From positions 1 to 64,000 of the forward strand of contig NZ_KB894647.1 in assembly GCF_000374585.1 (NCBI RefSeq): a stretch of 64,000 bases of DNA. The letters run 5' to 3'. Made by a program: the position numbers and the translations under genes. Numbering within the stretch: position 1 is the first letter of the stretch; every line of letters begins with the position of its first letter. A model generated the notes under the pieces. That model did no database searches. It saw only the letters and a program-made list of their open reading frames with translations, and had not been told where the DNA came from. This DNA is from Phocaeicola barnesiae DSM 18169 = JCM 13652. GTDB taxonomy: Bacteria > Bacteroidota > Bacteroidia > Bacteroidales > Bacteroidaceae. Positions 45,441 to 55,200 of this stretch are shown piece after piece.

Positions 45441-45625
45441 AGTCCAACCAGCGGGTTGGGAACATCATCAGTCATAAATAGCCCTTTAGAACAGAATATC
45501 AGAAATTTCCCAAACGAATCACACATATTCCCTACTTTTAGAACATTTTATGGGGTAATTAGGTGACAAAAAGGACAACAAAATATCAGACCTTTGCGCT
45601 CAAGAGAACAACTAAATCCACAAAT

Positions 45626-46684
45626 ATGAAAAGACTATTGCTACTTCCAGCCATCCTTTGCCTGACAAACGGATGCACCGAAAAACCTGCGGAGACATTC
45701 ACCCGCAGTGTCATGCTGACTACTCCGGTCCGTACCGGTGCGGAACGTATCAAGCATTTTTCGGGCGTTGTACAAGAAAGACATGACATCAGCCTGGGAT
45801 TCAAGACACCCGGACAAATCGAACAGATACTGGTAAAAGAAGGCGATCACGTAAGAAAAGGACAACTCATCGCCCGGTTGGACGATGCCGATTACCGGCT
45901 AGGGGTAGAAGCACTGGAGATACAATCCAAACAGCTGGAGGATGAAGTGAAGCGCCTGGAAGCCTTGTATCACAGCAAAAGTGTATCGGTCAACGACTAT
46001 GAGAAAGCGGTAGCCGGATTACAGCAACTGAAAGTACAGCTGCAGGTCAACCGGAACAAGCTGGACTATACCCGACTGTATGCTCCGACAGACGGCTATG
46101 TACAAAGCGTGAACTTCGCTCCGGCTGAAATGGTGGATGCCGGAACACCGGTCATCAACCTGCTGGATGTACACCGGATAGAAGTGGAAACCGAACTGCC
46201 TGCCGACGTTTACCTGTTACGCTCCCGTTTCGGGAAAATCACCAGTCAGGCTACCTTTGAACAGGCAGAAGAAATGCCGATGCAGGTTGTAAGCATTACC
46301 CCGAAAGCCGACGGTAATCAGCTGTATCAGCTGAAACTGGCTTTCGACGGAAAACCTGACACACGGCTCAGCGCCGGAATGAACATCGGAATCACCATCC
46401 ATATAGAAGGAACAGACAGCCTCGGAAGCACATTCTGCCTACCGCTTCATGCCGTTATCCGTCAGCAGGAGGAAACCTATGTGTGGATCCTGGAAGCCGA
46501 CTCCACCGTCAGCAAACGTAAAGTCGTGTGTAGCGGAATAGACGGTACGGGAGACGCTATCATCAGTGCCGGTCTGAATGGCACTGAACAGGTAGTGAAA
46601 GCGGGCGTAAATGCCCTGCAGGAGAAAGAGAAGGTCCGTGTAATAGACACGGAAAGTAAAACGAATGTAGGAGGACTCATCTGA
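45626..46684 (+). CDS. RND efflux periplasmic adaptor lipoprotein
   Basis: 352 residues from the ATG at 45626, which gives a lipoprotein signal (LLLPAILCLTNGC, Cys17); an ATG at 45563 adds a basic non-signal stretch and is rejected. Lipoyl half-motif GFKTPGQIEQILVKEGDHVRKGQLIARLDDADY, short coiled coil (about 85-125), second half LDYTRLYAPTDGYVQSVNF, then beta-barrel. It links the RND pump to TolC. Stop and next start overlap (TGATG). Confidence 0.88.
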   Translation: MKRLLLLPAILCLTNGCTEKPAETFTRSVMLTTPVRTGAERIKHFSGVVQERHDISLGFKTPGQIEQILVKEGDHVRKGQLIARLDDADYRLGVEALEIQSKQLEDEVKRLEALYHSKSVSVNDYEKAVAGLQQLKVQLQVNRNKLDYTRLYAPTDGYVQSVNFAPAEMVDAGTPVINLLDVHRIEVETELPADVYLLRSRFGKITSQATFEQAEEMPMQVVSITPKADGNQLYQLKLAFDGKPDTRLSAGMNIGITIHIEGTDSLGSTFCLPLHAVIRQQEETYVWILEADSTVSKRKVVCSGIDGTGDAIISAGLNGTEQVVKAGVNALQEKEKVRVIDTESKTNVGGLI

Positions 46685-49600
46685 TGAAACTTACCGAATT
46701 CTTTGTCAAACGGCCTACCCTGTTCTGGTCGCTCATGATAGGCATCCTGATAGCCGGAATACTGTCATTCCTGCAGATGCCGAAACTGGAGGACCCGGCC
46801 GTATCGGTCAAGCAGGCCATGGTCATCGTCCCTTATCCGGGTGCCAGTGCCCACGAAGTGGAACTGAAAGTAGCCCAGACCCTGGAAGAGGAACTCCGTG
46901 CCCTTCCCAACGTCAAGAAAATCAAGTCGGAATGTCAGAACGGCATGGCCACGTTCACCGTGGAATTCCAGATGACCGTCCTGCAGAAAGACCTGGAGCA
47001 GCATTTCGACCTGCTACGCCGGAAGGTGAACGACAGTCACTCCAAACTTCCCCAAGGGTGTTACGATCCGATTGTAGTGGATGATATGATGGACGTGTAC
47101 GGCATCTTCTACGCTTTCAAAGGCGACGGATATTCCTATCCCGAACTGTATAAGTATGCCAAGCTGATACGCCGGGAACTGCTGGGAGTAAAAGGAGTGA
47201 AACGTATCCTCATCAGCGGCAACCGCGATGAAGTCATCAACATCACCCTGTCAAAAGAGAAAATAGCACGGAACGGCATCATCCCCACCCAAATCATGAT
47301 GAGTCTGCAGAATGCCGGAAAGACGGTGAATGCAGGCAGCTATCTGAACGGGAGCGACCGGATACAGCTGCATGTCGGCAATGCCGTGACCGATGAAGCC
47401 GACATCCGTAACCTGCTTATCAGTACTCCACAAGGAAAGCAAATCCGCCTGGAAGATGTAGCGAAGATAGAACACACCTATTCCGAGCCGCAACGGAACG
47501 GCTTCTTCGTCGACGGAAAGCCGGCACTGGCCATCTGCCTTACCCTGGAAGAGAATGCCATTGTGCCCGACGTAGGAAAGGCTGTAGACAAACGGCTGGC
47601 AGAAATCATGCAACAGATTCCCGTCGGTATGGAAACGGAAAAGATATTCTTCCAACCCGATAAAGTGAATGAGGCCATCAGTTCGTTCATGGTCAACCTG
47701 GTAGAATCGGTCCTGATTGTCATCCTCGTGCTGGTATTCACCATGGGATTCCGCAGCGGAGTCATCATCGGCTTCGGACTGGTACTGACCATCGCCGTAT
47801 CCTTCCCCATCCTGCTGATGTGCGGTACTACCCTGCAACGTATCTCCCTGGGGGCATTCATCGTAGCCATGGGAATGCTGGTAGACAACGCCATTGTCAT
47901 CATGGACGGTATTCTGACCGACAAGAAACGAGGGCTCGGACCGAAAACCTACCTCTACCGCATCGGGAATCATACCGCCATGCCGCTGTTGGGAGCTACC
48001 ATCATTGCCGTATCGACCTTCCTGGCAGTCTATCTCTCGCCCGACTCGGCCGGAGAATACGCCTGCGACCTGTTTCTGGTACTCTGCGTGAGTTTGCTGG
48101 CCAGCTGGGTACTGGCACTGACACAGGTGCCTATCTGTGCCAAATCGTGGCTACCCATCCATGAAAAGAAAGAGGACGGAAAGCAGGAAGTCCACAATTC
48201 TCCCGTTCACCGCTTCGTGCGCCGAAGCATCGGCTTCCTGATCGGACACAAGAAAACGACCCTCGTTACCGCAACTGCTGTTCTGGCACTCTGTATTTTC
48301 GGAATGACACGGGTGAAAAACCTCTTCTTCCCCGATTTCGACTACAAACAGTTCATCGTGGAATACTACCTGCCTGCACAGACCGACCCGAACCGCGTAC
48401 GACAAGACCTCCAGGATATGTCGGTACTGCTCAAGCAGAATCCGGCCATCGAACGGGTAGCTGCCAGTATGGGAAGCGCTCCGGCCCATTACTGCCTGGT
48501 ACGTCCCATGACATCGGGCGGGGACTGCTACGGAGAACTGATGGTGGACTGCAAGGATTACAAGACCGTAGTCGAACAGATTCCCGGAGTAAGGAAACTG
48601 TTGCGCGAACGTTATCCGGACGCTTACATACGCATCCGAAAATACAATTTCTCCATTGCTTCCTCACATACGGTAGAGGTTGAATTTTCGGGACCTGACC
48701 CGGCTGTCTTACGGGAATTGAGCAGACAGGCCGAAGACATTATGCGACGCTGTCCGTACGTAGATGCCTACTCAGTAGAGAATAACTGGAAACCCAAAGG
48801 CAAAGCACTGATAGCGGACTATGTACGTGAAGACGCATTACGTTCGGGTATCGAACGGAGTGATGTAGGAAATGCCCTACTGGCCGCTACCGACGGGATG
48901 CCGGTAGGAGTACTGAATGACCAGGACCGGACGGTTCTTATCAACCTGCTGGTACGTAACGAAGACGGCAGCCGTATCACTGATCTGAACGATATTCCCG
49001 TATGGAGTACCCTGAACCTGCGCATGAGCGACAATGACCTGAAAGGTATCATGACCGGATCGAAAGGTATGGACGAACTGCAGGACAACCTGTTCCGCAG
49101 CGTTCCGCTGGGCAATGTGGCACGTGACATCCGGCTGGACTGGGAAGAGAACTACGTTTACCGCCTCAACGGACAACGGGCTATCGAAGCGGAATGTGAC
49201 CCTAATACTGACCTTTACGATGCTACACCGGCCAAAGTGGTCGCTTCCATCCGACCCGAAATAGAAACCATCCCCTTGCCTGCCGGTTACAACATGCGTT
49301 GGGTAGGGGAAGGCGAACTACAGGGAGACGCCATCGGGAATCTGTTGAAATATCTGCCTATCAGTATTTTCATCATCCTGGCTGTACTGCTATTGCTCTT
49401 CAACAGTTGGAGAAAGGTATCCCTTATCCTGCTCTGCTTCCCCTTTGTCTTCTGCGGTATCACACCGGCACTGCTCCTGTTCCGGCAACCGTTCACCTTT
49501 ATGGCCATCATCGGTATGATGGGACTTATCGGCATGATGGTAAAGAATGCCATCGTACTGGTAGACGAAATCAACCGCCTGCAAACGGAAGAGCACTACC

Positions 49601-49851
49601 ATCCGTATCATGCCGTGGTAGAGGCGACCGTCTCCCGTGTGCGTCCCGTCCTGATGGCTTCGCTTACCACCATCGTGGGAATGGTACCGCTGGTGAACGA
49701 CCCCATGTACGGCTCCATGGCCATCACCATCATGGGCGGACTGACGGTAGGTACCCTCATCACATTAATTCTGTTACCGATATTCTATACGGCTTTGTTC
49801 CGTATACACAAACCGGAACCGAAGTCTAACCTTACACATTTACACTCATGA
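46684..49851 (+). CDS. RND (HAE1-type) efflux permease
   Basis: 1055 residues with 12 membrane helices and two large periplasmic loops, the AcrB layout. Starts MKLTEFFVKRPTLFWSLMIGILIAG; helix 4 reads GMLVDNAIVIMDG with Asp401 but Asn402 where AcrB has a second Asp; helix 10-11 region reads IGMMGLIGMMVKNAIVLVDEINR with the Lys. It exports drugs or other amphiphiles using the proton gradient. Overlaps the adaptor upstream and TolC gene downstream by one and four bases. Confidence 0.9.
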   Translation: MKLTEFFVKRPTLFWSLMIGILIAGILSFLQMPKLEDPAVSVKQAMVIVPYPGASAHEVELKVAQTLEEELRALPNVKKIKSECQNGMATFTVEFQMTVLQKDLEQHFDLLRRKVNDSHSKLPQGCYDPIVVDDMMDVYGIFYAFKGDGYSYPELYKYAKLIRRELLGVKGVKRILISGNRDEVINITLSKEKIARNGIIPTQIMMSLQNAGKTVNAGSYLNGSDRIQLHVGNAVTDEADIRNLLISTPQGKQIRLEDVAKIEHTYSEPQRNGFFVDGKPALAICLTLEENAIVPDVGKAVDKRLAEIMQQIPVGMETEKIFFQPDKVNEAISSFMVNLVESVLIVILVLVFTMGFRSGVIIGFGLVLTIAVSFPILLMCGTTLQRISLGAFIVAMGMLVDNAIVIMDGILTDKKRGLGPKTYLYRIGNHTAMPLLGATIIAVSTFLAVYLSPDSAGEYACDLFLVLCVSLLASWVLALTQVPICAKSWLPIHEKKEDGKQEVHNSPVHRFVRRSIGFLIGHKKTTLVTATAVLALCIFGMTRVKNLFFPDFDYKQFIVEYYLPAQTDPNRVRQDLQDMSVLLKQNPAIERVAASMGSAPAHYCLVRPMTSGGDCYGELMVDCKDYKTVVEQIPGVRKLLRERYPDAYIRIRKYNFSIASSHTVEVEFSGPDPAVLRELSRQAEDIMRRCPYVDAYSVENNWKPKGKALIADYVREDALRSGIERSDVGNALLAATDGMPVGVLNDQDRTVLINLLVRNEDGSRITDLNDIPVWSTLNLRMSDNDLKGIMTGSKGMDELQDNLFRSVPLGNVARDIRLDWEENYVYRLNGQRAIEAECDPNTDLYDATPAKVVASIRPEIETIPLPAGYNMRWVGEGELQGDAIGNLLKYLPISIFIILAVLLLLFNSWRKVSLILLCFPFVFCGITPALLLFRQPFTFMAIIGMMGLIGMMVKNAIVLVDEINRLQTEEHYHPYHAVVEATVSRVRPVLMASLTTIVGMVPLVNDPMYGSMAITIMGGLTVGTLITLILLPIFYTALFRIHKPEPKSNLTHLHS

Positions 49852-51161
49852 AACGCCATATCTTACTGGGTGCGCTGGCCCTAAGTTTTTCGGTACAGGC
49901 ATCCGCACAAAAAGAACTGTTCCTTACCCAGACCGAATGCCGGGAACTGGCACTGCAGCGCAACGAAGAACTCCAGAAAGCCAACCATGCCCTGCAACAG
50001 GCAGAACTGGACAAAGACATCGCCTTCAGCTCTTACCTGCCGAAACTGGACGGTATGGTTTCGGGAACCTATATGTTCCCCGACATGGACATGATGGGCA
50101 TGGAACTGCAGATGCACGGCATGTATCTGGCTGGTATCAGTATCATCCAACCGCTGTATGCCGGCGGGAAAATCACAGCCGGCAACAAACTGGCCCGTAT
50201 CGGCAAGGAAAGTGCCGCCCAGAATCTGAGGAAAACCCGGATGGACGTAACCGTCGAAGCCGACAAGGCGTACTGGAACTACATTGCCGTAAGACAGAAG
50301 GTACGCATGCTGGAAGCTTATCAGATACAGATGGATACCTTGTACAGACAGGTGGAAACTGCGGTGAAGGCAGGAATGGGTACCGACAACGAACTGCTGC
50401 GTATCAATGCCAAACGAAGTGAAATCAGCTATCAGCTACAAAAGGCACGGAACGGAGCAGACCTCTGCCGGATGGCTTTGTGCCACACACTGGGCGAACC
50501 GTTCGATACTCAACCGATTCCGGTAGACACGCTCATTCAAGTGACAGCTCCTGCCCGACTGGATGAGAGCATCGCATTACGTCCTGAACTGAAACTGCTG
50601 GAACAACAGATAGCTGCCCGCCAACAACAGATTAAAATGGTACGTGGAGACATTTTACCGCAAATCGGACTTTCTGCCGGATATGCGTACTATGGAAACA
50701 TCAAACTGAACGGCATGACAGCCGATCCGCAAGGAAACTACATTCCCTTTACCCAAAAACTGGATGATGGCATCGGACTGGTAATGGCTTCCGTCAGCAT
50801 CCCGCTTTTCCATTGGGGAGAAGGTCTGAAGAAAGTAAAGAAAGCCAAACTGGATCTGCAGAACGCCCAACTCGACCTGCAACGCAATTCACGCCTGCTA
50901 AGCATCGAAGCCAGACAGGCAATCCAGAATCTGACCGACGGATACAACCTGGTACAGACTGCCGAACTGGGCAGCAGACAGGCCAACGAGAACCTGCGGG
51001 TCATGCGCGACCGATACACCAACGGACTCAGTACACTGACCGACCTGCTGGATGCCCAATCACAATGGCAACAGGCCGAAAGTAACCGCATCGAAGCACT
51101 GACCCAATATAAGACCTACGAAACAGAATACCTGCGCTGTACCGGACGGTTAGGCGAGTAA
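49848..51161 (+). CDS. TolC family outer-membrane channel of the RND operon
   Basis: 437 residues with a signal peptide (LLGALALSFSVQASAQ). Two-fold repeat of alpha-hairpins with LFLTQTECRELALQRNEELQKANHA at the start, SIIQPLYAGGKITAGNKLARIG and SVSIPLFHWGEGLKKVKKAKLDL at the barrel strands, and YTNGLSTLTDLLDAQSQWQQAE at the end. Translation coupled to the permease (ATGA). Completes the tripartite pump. Confidence 0.9.
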   Translation: MKRHILLGALALSFSVQASAQKELFLTQTECRELALQRNEELQKANHALQQAELDKDIAFSSYLPKLDGMVSGTYMFPDMDMMGMELQMHGMYLAGISIIQPLYAGGKITAGNKLARIGKESAAQNLRKTRMDVTVEADKAYWNYIAVRQKVRMLEAYQIQMDTLYRQVETAVKAGMGTDNELLRINAKRSEISYQLQKARNGADLCRMALCHTLGEPFDTQPIPVDTLIQVTAPARLDESIALRPELKLLEQQIAARQQQIKMVRGDILPQIGLSAGYAYYGNIKLNGMTADPQGNYIPFTQKLDDGIGLVMASVSIPLFHWGEGLKKVKKAKLDLQNAQLDLQRNSRLLSIEARQAIQNLTDGYNLVQTAELGSRQANENLRVMRDRYTNGLSTLTDLLDAQSQWQQAESNRIEALTQYKTYETEYLRCTGRLGE

Positions 51162-51168
51162 AGTAAAA

Positions 51169-51199
51169 ATCCCCTTGCAGCATGGCTGGCAAGGGGATT
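51169..51199. terminator. Bidirectional terminator between the RND operon and galK
   Basis: A perfect 11-bp stem, AATCCCCTTGC (51169-51179) and GCAAGGGGATT (51189-51199), loop 9 bases, flanked by A-rich and T-containing sequence. Confidence 0.75.
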
Positions 51200-51232
51200 C
51201 AAATCTATGTAGACTATGGAAACAACCTACAA

Positions 51233-52387
51233 TTAGCAGAGTTTACGAGAACCGTCGCTGATTACAACATCGTAAACTTTCGGACTACGACCGAATTTTT
51301 CTTTATAACGGTCTTTCACTGTACTGATAAATGTTTCATACAACTCATTCTTTACCAAGTTGATGGTACATCCACCGAAACCGCCACCCATGATACGTGA
51401 ACCAGTTACGCCGCAATCGAAGGCAATATCGTTCAAGAAATCAAGTTCTTCGCAGCTTACTTCGTACAATTTACTCATACCATGATGGGTTTCATACATC
51501 TTCTGGCCGACAGTTTCGTAGTCACCTTTTTCCAAAGCGTCGCAAACATCCAATACACGCTGGATTTCTTCGATTACATATTCCGCACGCTTATAATCTT
51601 CTTCAGAAACCTTGTCTTTTACTTCATTCAACATATCCATGCTGCAATCACGCAAGAATTCAACTTCCGGATGAGTAGCCTTGATAGCTGCAACTACAGC
51701 TTCGCAACTCTGGCGGCGTTTATTATAAGCAGAAGAAGCCAGTTCGTGTTTGACCACCGAATCCACCAAAACCAGACGATAGCCTTCCGGTTTGAATGGG
51801 AAATACTGATATTCCAATGAACGGCAATCCAAACGGATAAGATGTCCTTCTTTACCAAATACAGAAGCAAACTGATCCATGATACCACAGTTTACACCAC
51901 AATAGTTGTGTTCTGTAGCCTGACCTACCTTAGCCAATTCGAATTTATCAATTTTATTGTCGCCAAAGAGATCGTTCAAAGCAAAAGCATAGGTAGACTC
52001 CAAAGCTGCAGATGAAGACATACCTGCACCCAGAGGCACATCACCGGCAAAAGCAGTATTGAAACCTTTTACGTCTACACCACGCTTAATCATTTCACGG
52101 CAAACACCGAAGATATAACGTGCCCAGCTTGCTTTCGGAGCATCTTCTTCATTCAAACCAAATTCTACGTAATCTTTCAAGTCTATAGAATACGCACAAA
52201 CTTTATCTTTTCCATTCGGTTTGATTTCAGCAATCATTCCTTTGTCTACAGCACCCGGAAATACAAAACCACCGTTATAATCTGTATGTTCACCAATCAA
52301 ATTAATACGTCCCGGGGAAGCATATACTGAGCCTGTTGTACCATCAAAGTGTTTAATGAAACGGCTTCTCACAAATTCTATATCCAT
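51233..52387 (-). CDS. galK: Galactokinase
   Basis: 384 residues from the ATG at 52387 (MDIEFVRSRFIKHF); an ATG at 52441 would add a hydrophobic non-family leader. GHMP kinase making galactose-1-phosphate: galactose-binding signature GRINLIGEHTDYNGG (26-40), ATP loop PLGAGMSSSAALE, catalytic Asp in CGIMDQFAS, and GGGFGGCTINLV near the end. Follows the sugar transporter by 73 bases; third gene of galM-transporter-galK. Confidence 0.94.
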   Translation of the reverse strand: MDIEFVRSRFIKHFDGTTGSVYASPGRINLIGEHTDYNGGFVFPGAVDKGMIAEIKPNGKDKVCAYSIDLKDYVEFGLNEEDAPKASWARYIFGVCREMIKRGVDVKGFNTAFAGDVPLGAGMSSSAALESTYAFALNDLFGDNKIDKFELAKVGQATEHNYCGVNCGIMDQFASVFGKEGHLIRLDCRSLEYQYFPFKPEGYRLVLVDSVVKHELASSAYNKRRQSCEAVVAAIKATHPEVEFLRDCSMDMLNEVKDKVSEEDYKRAEYVIEEIQRVLDVCDALEKGDYETVGQKMYETHHGMSKLYEVSCEELDFLNDIAFDCGVTGSRIMGGGFGGCTINLVKNELYETFISTVKDRYKEKFGRSPKVYDVVISDGSRKLC

Positions 52388-52460
52388 AACATTTAAATTT
52401 AAAAGGTTAATATTAATATAAGGAATCCGGGCTTGAATCAAGCCCGGACAAAGGCAATTC

Positions 52461-53954
52461 TTAATCTACAGGAATATCTTTATTGACATTCTTACAGCCT
52501 ACCAGGCCATAGAACAACAGATAAGCAAGCATGGCTACAATCAACCAGTAGCTGGCCATATAACCTACCGCATCAGAGATGACTTGCTGCAACAACGGGA
52601 AGATACCTCCACCCACAACCATCATCATAAAGATACCGGATGCCTGGGCTGTATATTTACCCAAACCTTCTACAGCCAGGTTGAAGATACCACCCCACAT
52701 GACAGAAGTACAAAGACCGCAAAGCACCAGGAACAGACAGCTGACCGGTACCAACGGAGTTTTCATGGAATTCATTACATCTGTCGGAGTCAGACTCATG
52801 CCCTGCAATAAATCAGCATGTGCCATCAGGTTTTCTTCTGTCGGATTGTCAATGAACAAAGCTACCTGATCGGCAGGAACGCCGGCATTAGTCAGGATTT
52901 CAGAAGTCTTGGCAACCGGGTCGTATACGAAAGATGGAACATTGAATCCTACACTCTTCGGTGTGAATATAGCAATCGCAATGAAAAGAATAGCCAATGC
53001 AGAAGCAGTTATCAGCTGTGAACGAGTAGAAACCTTTCCACTGATAATACTACTAGTCAAACGACCAACCAACATCAGCAACCAGTAGATAGCAGCAATA
53101 GCACCACCGATAGCTGCTCCATTTGTCAGAATACCGGCACCTTTCTCGCTAGAGTCTGCCAAATAGAAGTTCAATGTACCAGGTATACCGATTTCAATAC
53201 CTACATAAATAAAGATACCGATAACACCCAAAACCGTATGACGGAAACTCCAGGGACTGTGAGAGAATTTTTCCTTCGCTGCGCCTTCTCCTTTCTTTCT
53301 CATGTGAGGCTCAGGAATATTCACAAACGAAATAACAATGAAAGTGAATGCGAACACACCCATAGCGATAAACAGCAGAGGAGCTACATCTGACATGGCT
53401 GTTTTCGGAGTAACAGTACCAATCAGCACACCTACAAACAACGGGGTCAATGTACCAGACAAAGAGTTCAACGCACCACCAGTCTGAATCAGCTGATTAC
53501 CTTTATTACCGCCACCACCTAACAGGTTCAACATCGGATTTACAACTGTATTCAGCATACAAACACTGAAACCGCAGACAAAAGCACCTAACAGATAGAT
53601 GATAAAGTTCAGCTTGATAGCATATTCACCCAATGAGAATACGTCTACATCCGCTCCGAAAAGGCTGGAAAGATACTGAATCAGCAAACCGACGAAGCCG
53701 ACAGCCATAGCAATCAAGGATGTCTTCTTATAACCGATTCTCACCAACATGTTACCGGCAGGAATACCCATAAAGAGATATGCCAGAAAGTTCATCATGT
53801 TACCCATCATACCCAATGTGTTGGCACCGGCATACTGGTTTTTCCAGATTGTACCGAACGGCGCGGCCAAATTGGTAACAAATGAAATCATCGCAAACAG
53901 AAAGAACATCGTAATGATTGCGATGACATTAGTTTTTTGTTTTTGTTGTTCCAT
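52461..53954 (-). CDS. FHS-type MFS sugar transporter (probably galactose)
   Basis: 497 residues with 12 membrane segments. N-terminus FLFAMISFVTNLAAPFGTIWKN, then GNMMNFLAYLFMGIPAGNMLVRIGYKK as motif A, and the extended LNTVVNPMLNLLGGGGNKGNQLIQTGGALNSL segment characteristic of the fucose/glucose/galactose:H+ symporter group (FucP/GluP). A polar insert lies between helices 8 and 9 (about 360-400). Its place between galM and galK points to galactose uptake (inference). Confidence 0.82.
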   Translation of the reverse strand: MEQQKQKTNVIAIITMFFLFAMISFVTNLAAPFGTIWKNQYAGANTLGMMGNMMNFLAYLFMGIPAGNMLVRIGYKKTSLIAMAVGFVGLLIQYLSSLFGADVDVFSLGEYAIKLNFIIYLLGAFVCGFSVCMLNTVVNPMLNLLGGGGNKGNQLIQTGGALNSLSGTLTPLFVGVLIGTVTPKTAMSDVAPLLFIAMGVFAFTFIVISFVNIPEPHMRKKGEGAAKEKFSHSPWSFRHTVLGVIGIFIYVGIEIGIPGTLNFYLADSSEKGAGILTNGAAIGGAIAAIYWLLMLVGRLTSSIISGKVSTRSQLITASALAILFIAIAIFTPKSVGFNVPSFVYDPVAKTSEILTNAGVPADQVALFIDNPTEENLMAHADLLQGMSLTPTDVMNSMKTPLVPVSCLFLVLCGLCTSVMWGGIFNLAVEGLGKYTAQASGIFMMMVVGGGIFPLLQQVISDAVGYMASYWLIVAMLAYLLFYGLVGCKNVNKDIPVD

Positions 53955-54010
53955 GGTTTAAATAAAAGTGTATTAAGTTGTAAATTAAGTTAATTCAGCA
54001 GAAAGTCCGT

Positions 54011-55105
54011 TTATTTCTCTACCCCAAACTTATAGACTGTCACTTGATGATAGGTCTCACCCGGATTTAAGACAGCCGACGGGAAATGAGCCTTGTTAGG
54101 AGTATCCGGAAAATGTTGGGCTTCGAAACAGATGGCACTGCGAGCCGGGAAAGTAGCTCCATGCCAACCGGAGAAGCCGTTCAGCCAATTAGATGTGTAA
54201 AGCTGTACACCCGGTTCTGTAGTATACATCTCCAACGAACGTCCACTGACCGGTTCGACGCATTTCACCGCAAAACTCAACGCACCGACTTCGGGTTTGT
54301 TCAATACATAACAATGGTCATAACCGGCACCGTAAACCAATTGCTGGAAAGGTTCATTGATACGACTACCTACCACATGCGGTGTCCGGAAATCCATCGG
54401 TGTATCTGCCACTTTCAGAATTTCGCCCGTAGTGATGGATACTTCATCCATCGGAGTATAATAGTCTGCGTTGATAGTAAGGATATTGTTTTCGACACTT
54501 TGAGTCGGATTTGCCAATCCGGAAAGGCTGAAGAAAGCATGATGAGTAAGATTTACCAAAGTGCGTTTATCGGTAGTAGCCTTATATTCGATTATCAGTT
54601 CATTAGAATCAGACAGTGTGTAAACTACTTCTACATTCAGATTTCCCGGGAAGCCCTCTTCCCCGTCAACAGAAAGGTATTTCAACACTACTGAATTTTT
54701 AGCAGGTTGTTCGGCATCCCATACACGGGCATGAAAACCGGTAGGTCCGCCATGTAAAGAGTTAGGTCCGTTATTGATGGCCAACGTATATTCCTTACCA
54801 TCCAATGTGAACCGGCCTTTACAGATTCTGTTTCCATACCGACCAATCAACGTGCTCAAGAAAGGTTCAGGACTATTGATTACCTTATCTATAGTATCAT
54901 GTCCCTGAATCACATTACCTAAATTTCCATTCTTATCCGGAACCATGATTGCCAGAATGGCACCACCGTAATTTGTTACTGCTACCTCAGCCCCATTATT
55001 ATTTGACAGAATAAATAAATCGGTCTCTTTACCTTGAACCGTTTTTTGGAAATCAGTGCGTTTCAATCCGCTCAGATTATCCTCGCGATAAAATGTGTTA
55101 TTCAT
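54011..55105 (-). CDS. galM: Aldose 1-epimerase (mutarotase)
   Basis: 364 residues, no signal peptide. Interconverts alpha and beta galactose so galactokinase gets its anomer. Beta-sandwich with NNGPNSLHGGPTGFHARVWD (substrate His), LTHHAFFSLSG (catalytic His), GYDHCYVLN and FEAQHFPDTPNKAHFPS (catalytic Glu). First gene of the galM-transporter-galK operon, 56 bases before the transporter. Confidence 0.93.
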   Translation of the reverse strand: MNNTFYREDNLSGLKRTDFQKTVQGKETDLFILSNNNGAEVAVTNYGGAILAIMVPDKNGNLGNVIQGHDTIDKVINSPEPFLSTLIGRYGNRICKGRFTLDGKEYTLAINNGPNSLHGGPTGFHARVWDAEQPAKNSVVLKYLSVDGEEGFPGNLNVEVVYTLSDSNELIIEYKATTDKRTLVNLTHHAFFSLSGLANPTQSVENNILTINADYYTPMDEVSITTGEILKVADTPMDFRTPHVVGSRINEPFQQLVYGAGYDHCYVLNKPEVGALSFAVKCVEPVSGRSLEMYTTEPGVQLYTSNWLNGFSGWHGATFPARSAICFEAQHFPDTPNKAHFPSAVLNPGETYHQVTVYKFGVEK

Positions 55106-55200
55106 ATATTAAAATCTTTCTATTTACACAAATGCAATTTCCTTGCAAATAAAAAGATTTTATTCAAGATTCCCAAACATTTTCTCAAAAAGAAATCGGA

